The notes under the pieces: model-generated | Databases searched by the model: none | What the model was told of the DNA's origin: nothing | The model's input: the letters and a program-made list of their open reading frames with translations, nothing else | Assembly (NCBI GenBank): GCA_964435775.1 | Contig: CAYTAP010000106.1 | Span: 1-14,472 of the forward strand | DNA from: CAYTAP01 sp964435775 | GTDB lineage: Bacteria > Planctomycetota > Phycisphaerae > Tepidisphaerales > Tepidisphaeraceae | Direction: 5' to 3' | DNA length: 14,472 bases | Position numbers and translations under genes: made by a program | Shown: positions 14,412 through 14,472 of the stretch, one piece after another | Position numbering within the stretch: the stretch's first letter is position 1 | Layout: the number at the start of each line of letters is the position of its first letter

Positions 14412-14472
<61 letters not shown>

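Overview
The window reads as chromosomal, GC-rich DNA of a housekeeping type. The likely source is Planctomycetota, perhaps class Phycisphaerae. That placement is inference. It rests on the mix of genes (a secreted bacterial-SH3 protein, a secreted PQQ-type sugar dehydrogenase, the C5 haem pathway), on weak or absent Shine-Dalgarno sites at several starts, and on dispersed low-complexity palindromes and heptamer repeats between genes that I associate with that phylum. No ribosomal RNA or other decisive marker is present. A run of ten N at 8451-8460 shows that this is a draft scaffold.

Layout. Positions 271 to 10818 hold eight genes, all on the minus strand. Read in the direction of transcription (right to left) they are: a calcineurin-like metallophosphoesterase; yidC (membrane insertase, crossed by the N run), which overlaps prfA (release factor 1) by 4 bases; a small orphan HicB-like protein; hemL (glutamate-1-semialdehyde aminomutase), followed 77 bases later by a PQQ-type sugar dehydrogenase; a secreted two-SH3-domain protein; and pheS. 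A divergent intergenic region (10819-11074) switches to the plus strand: an HU-family DNA-binding protein with an acidic tail, bioF (possibly preceded by a coupled short ORF), and mgtE 19 bases after bioF. A tRNA-Asp(GUC) gene on the minus strand is cut by the right edge of the window.

Function. Most genes serve unrelated core processes: translation (pheS, prfA, tRNA-Asp), membrane protein insertion (yidC), tetrapyrrole and biotin synthesis (hemL, bioF), magnesium uptake (mgtE) and nucleoid structure (HU). Likely transcription units are yidC-prfA (ATGA overlap), hemL-sugar dehydrogenase, and bioF-mgtE.

I found no defence island, CRISPR array, biosynthetic cluster, prophage or insertion sequence. 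The unexplained signal lies between genes: palindromes and short tandem repeats next to pheS, prfA, yidC and the phosphoesterase. It includes a 17-base sequence found twice, each time in the same orientation and 6 to 8 bases downstream of a minus-strand stop codon. The second curiosity is the possible 34-codon ORF whose stop overlaps the bioF start. I do not claim a new system here.
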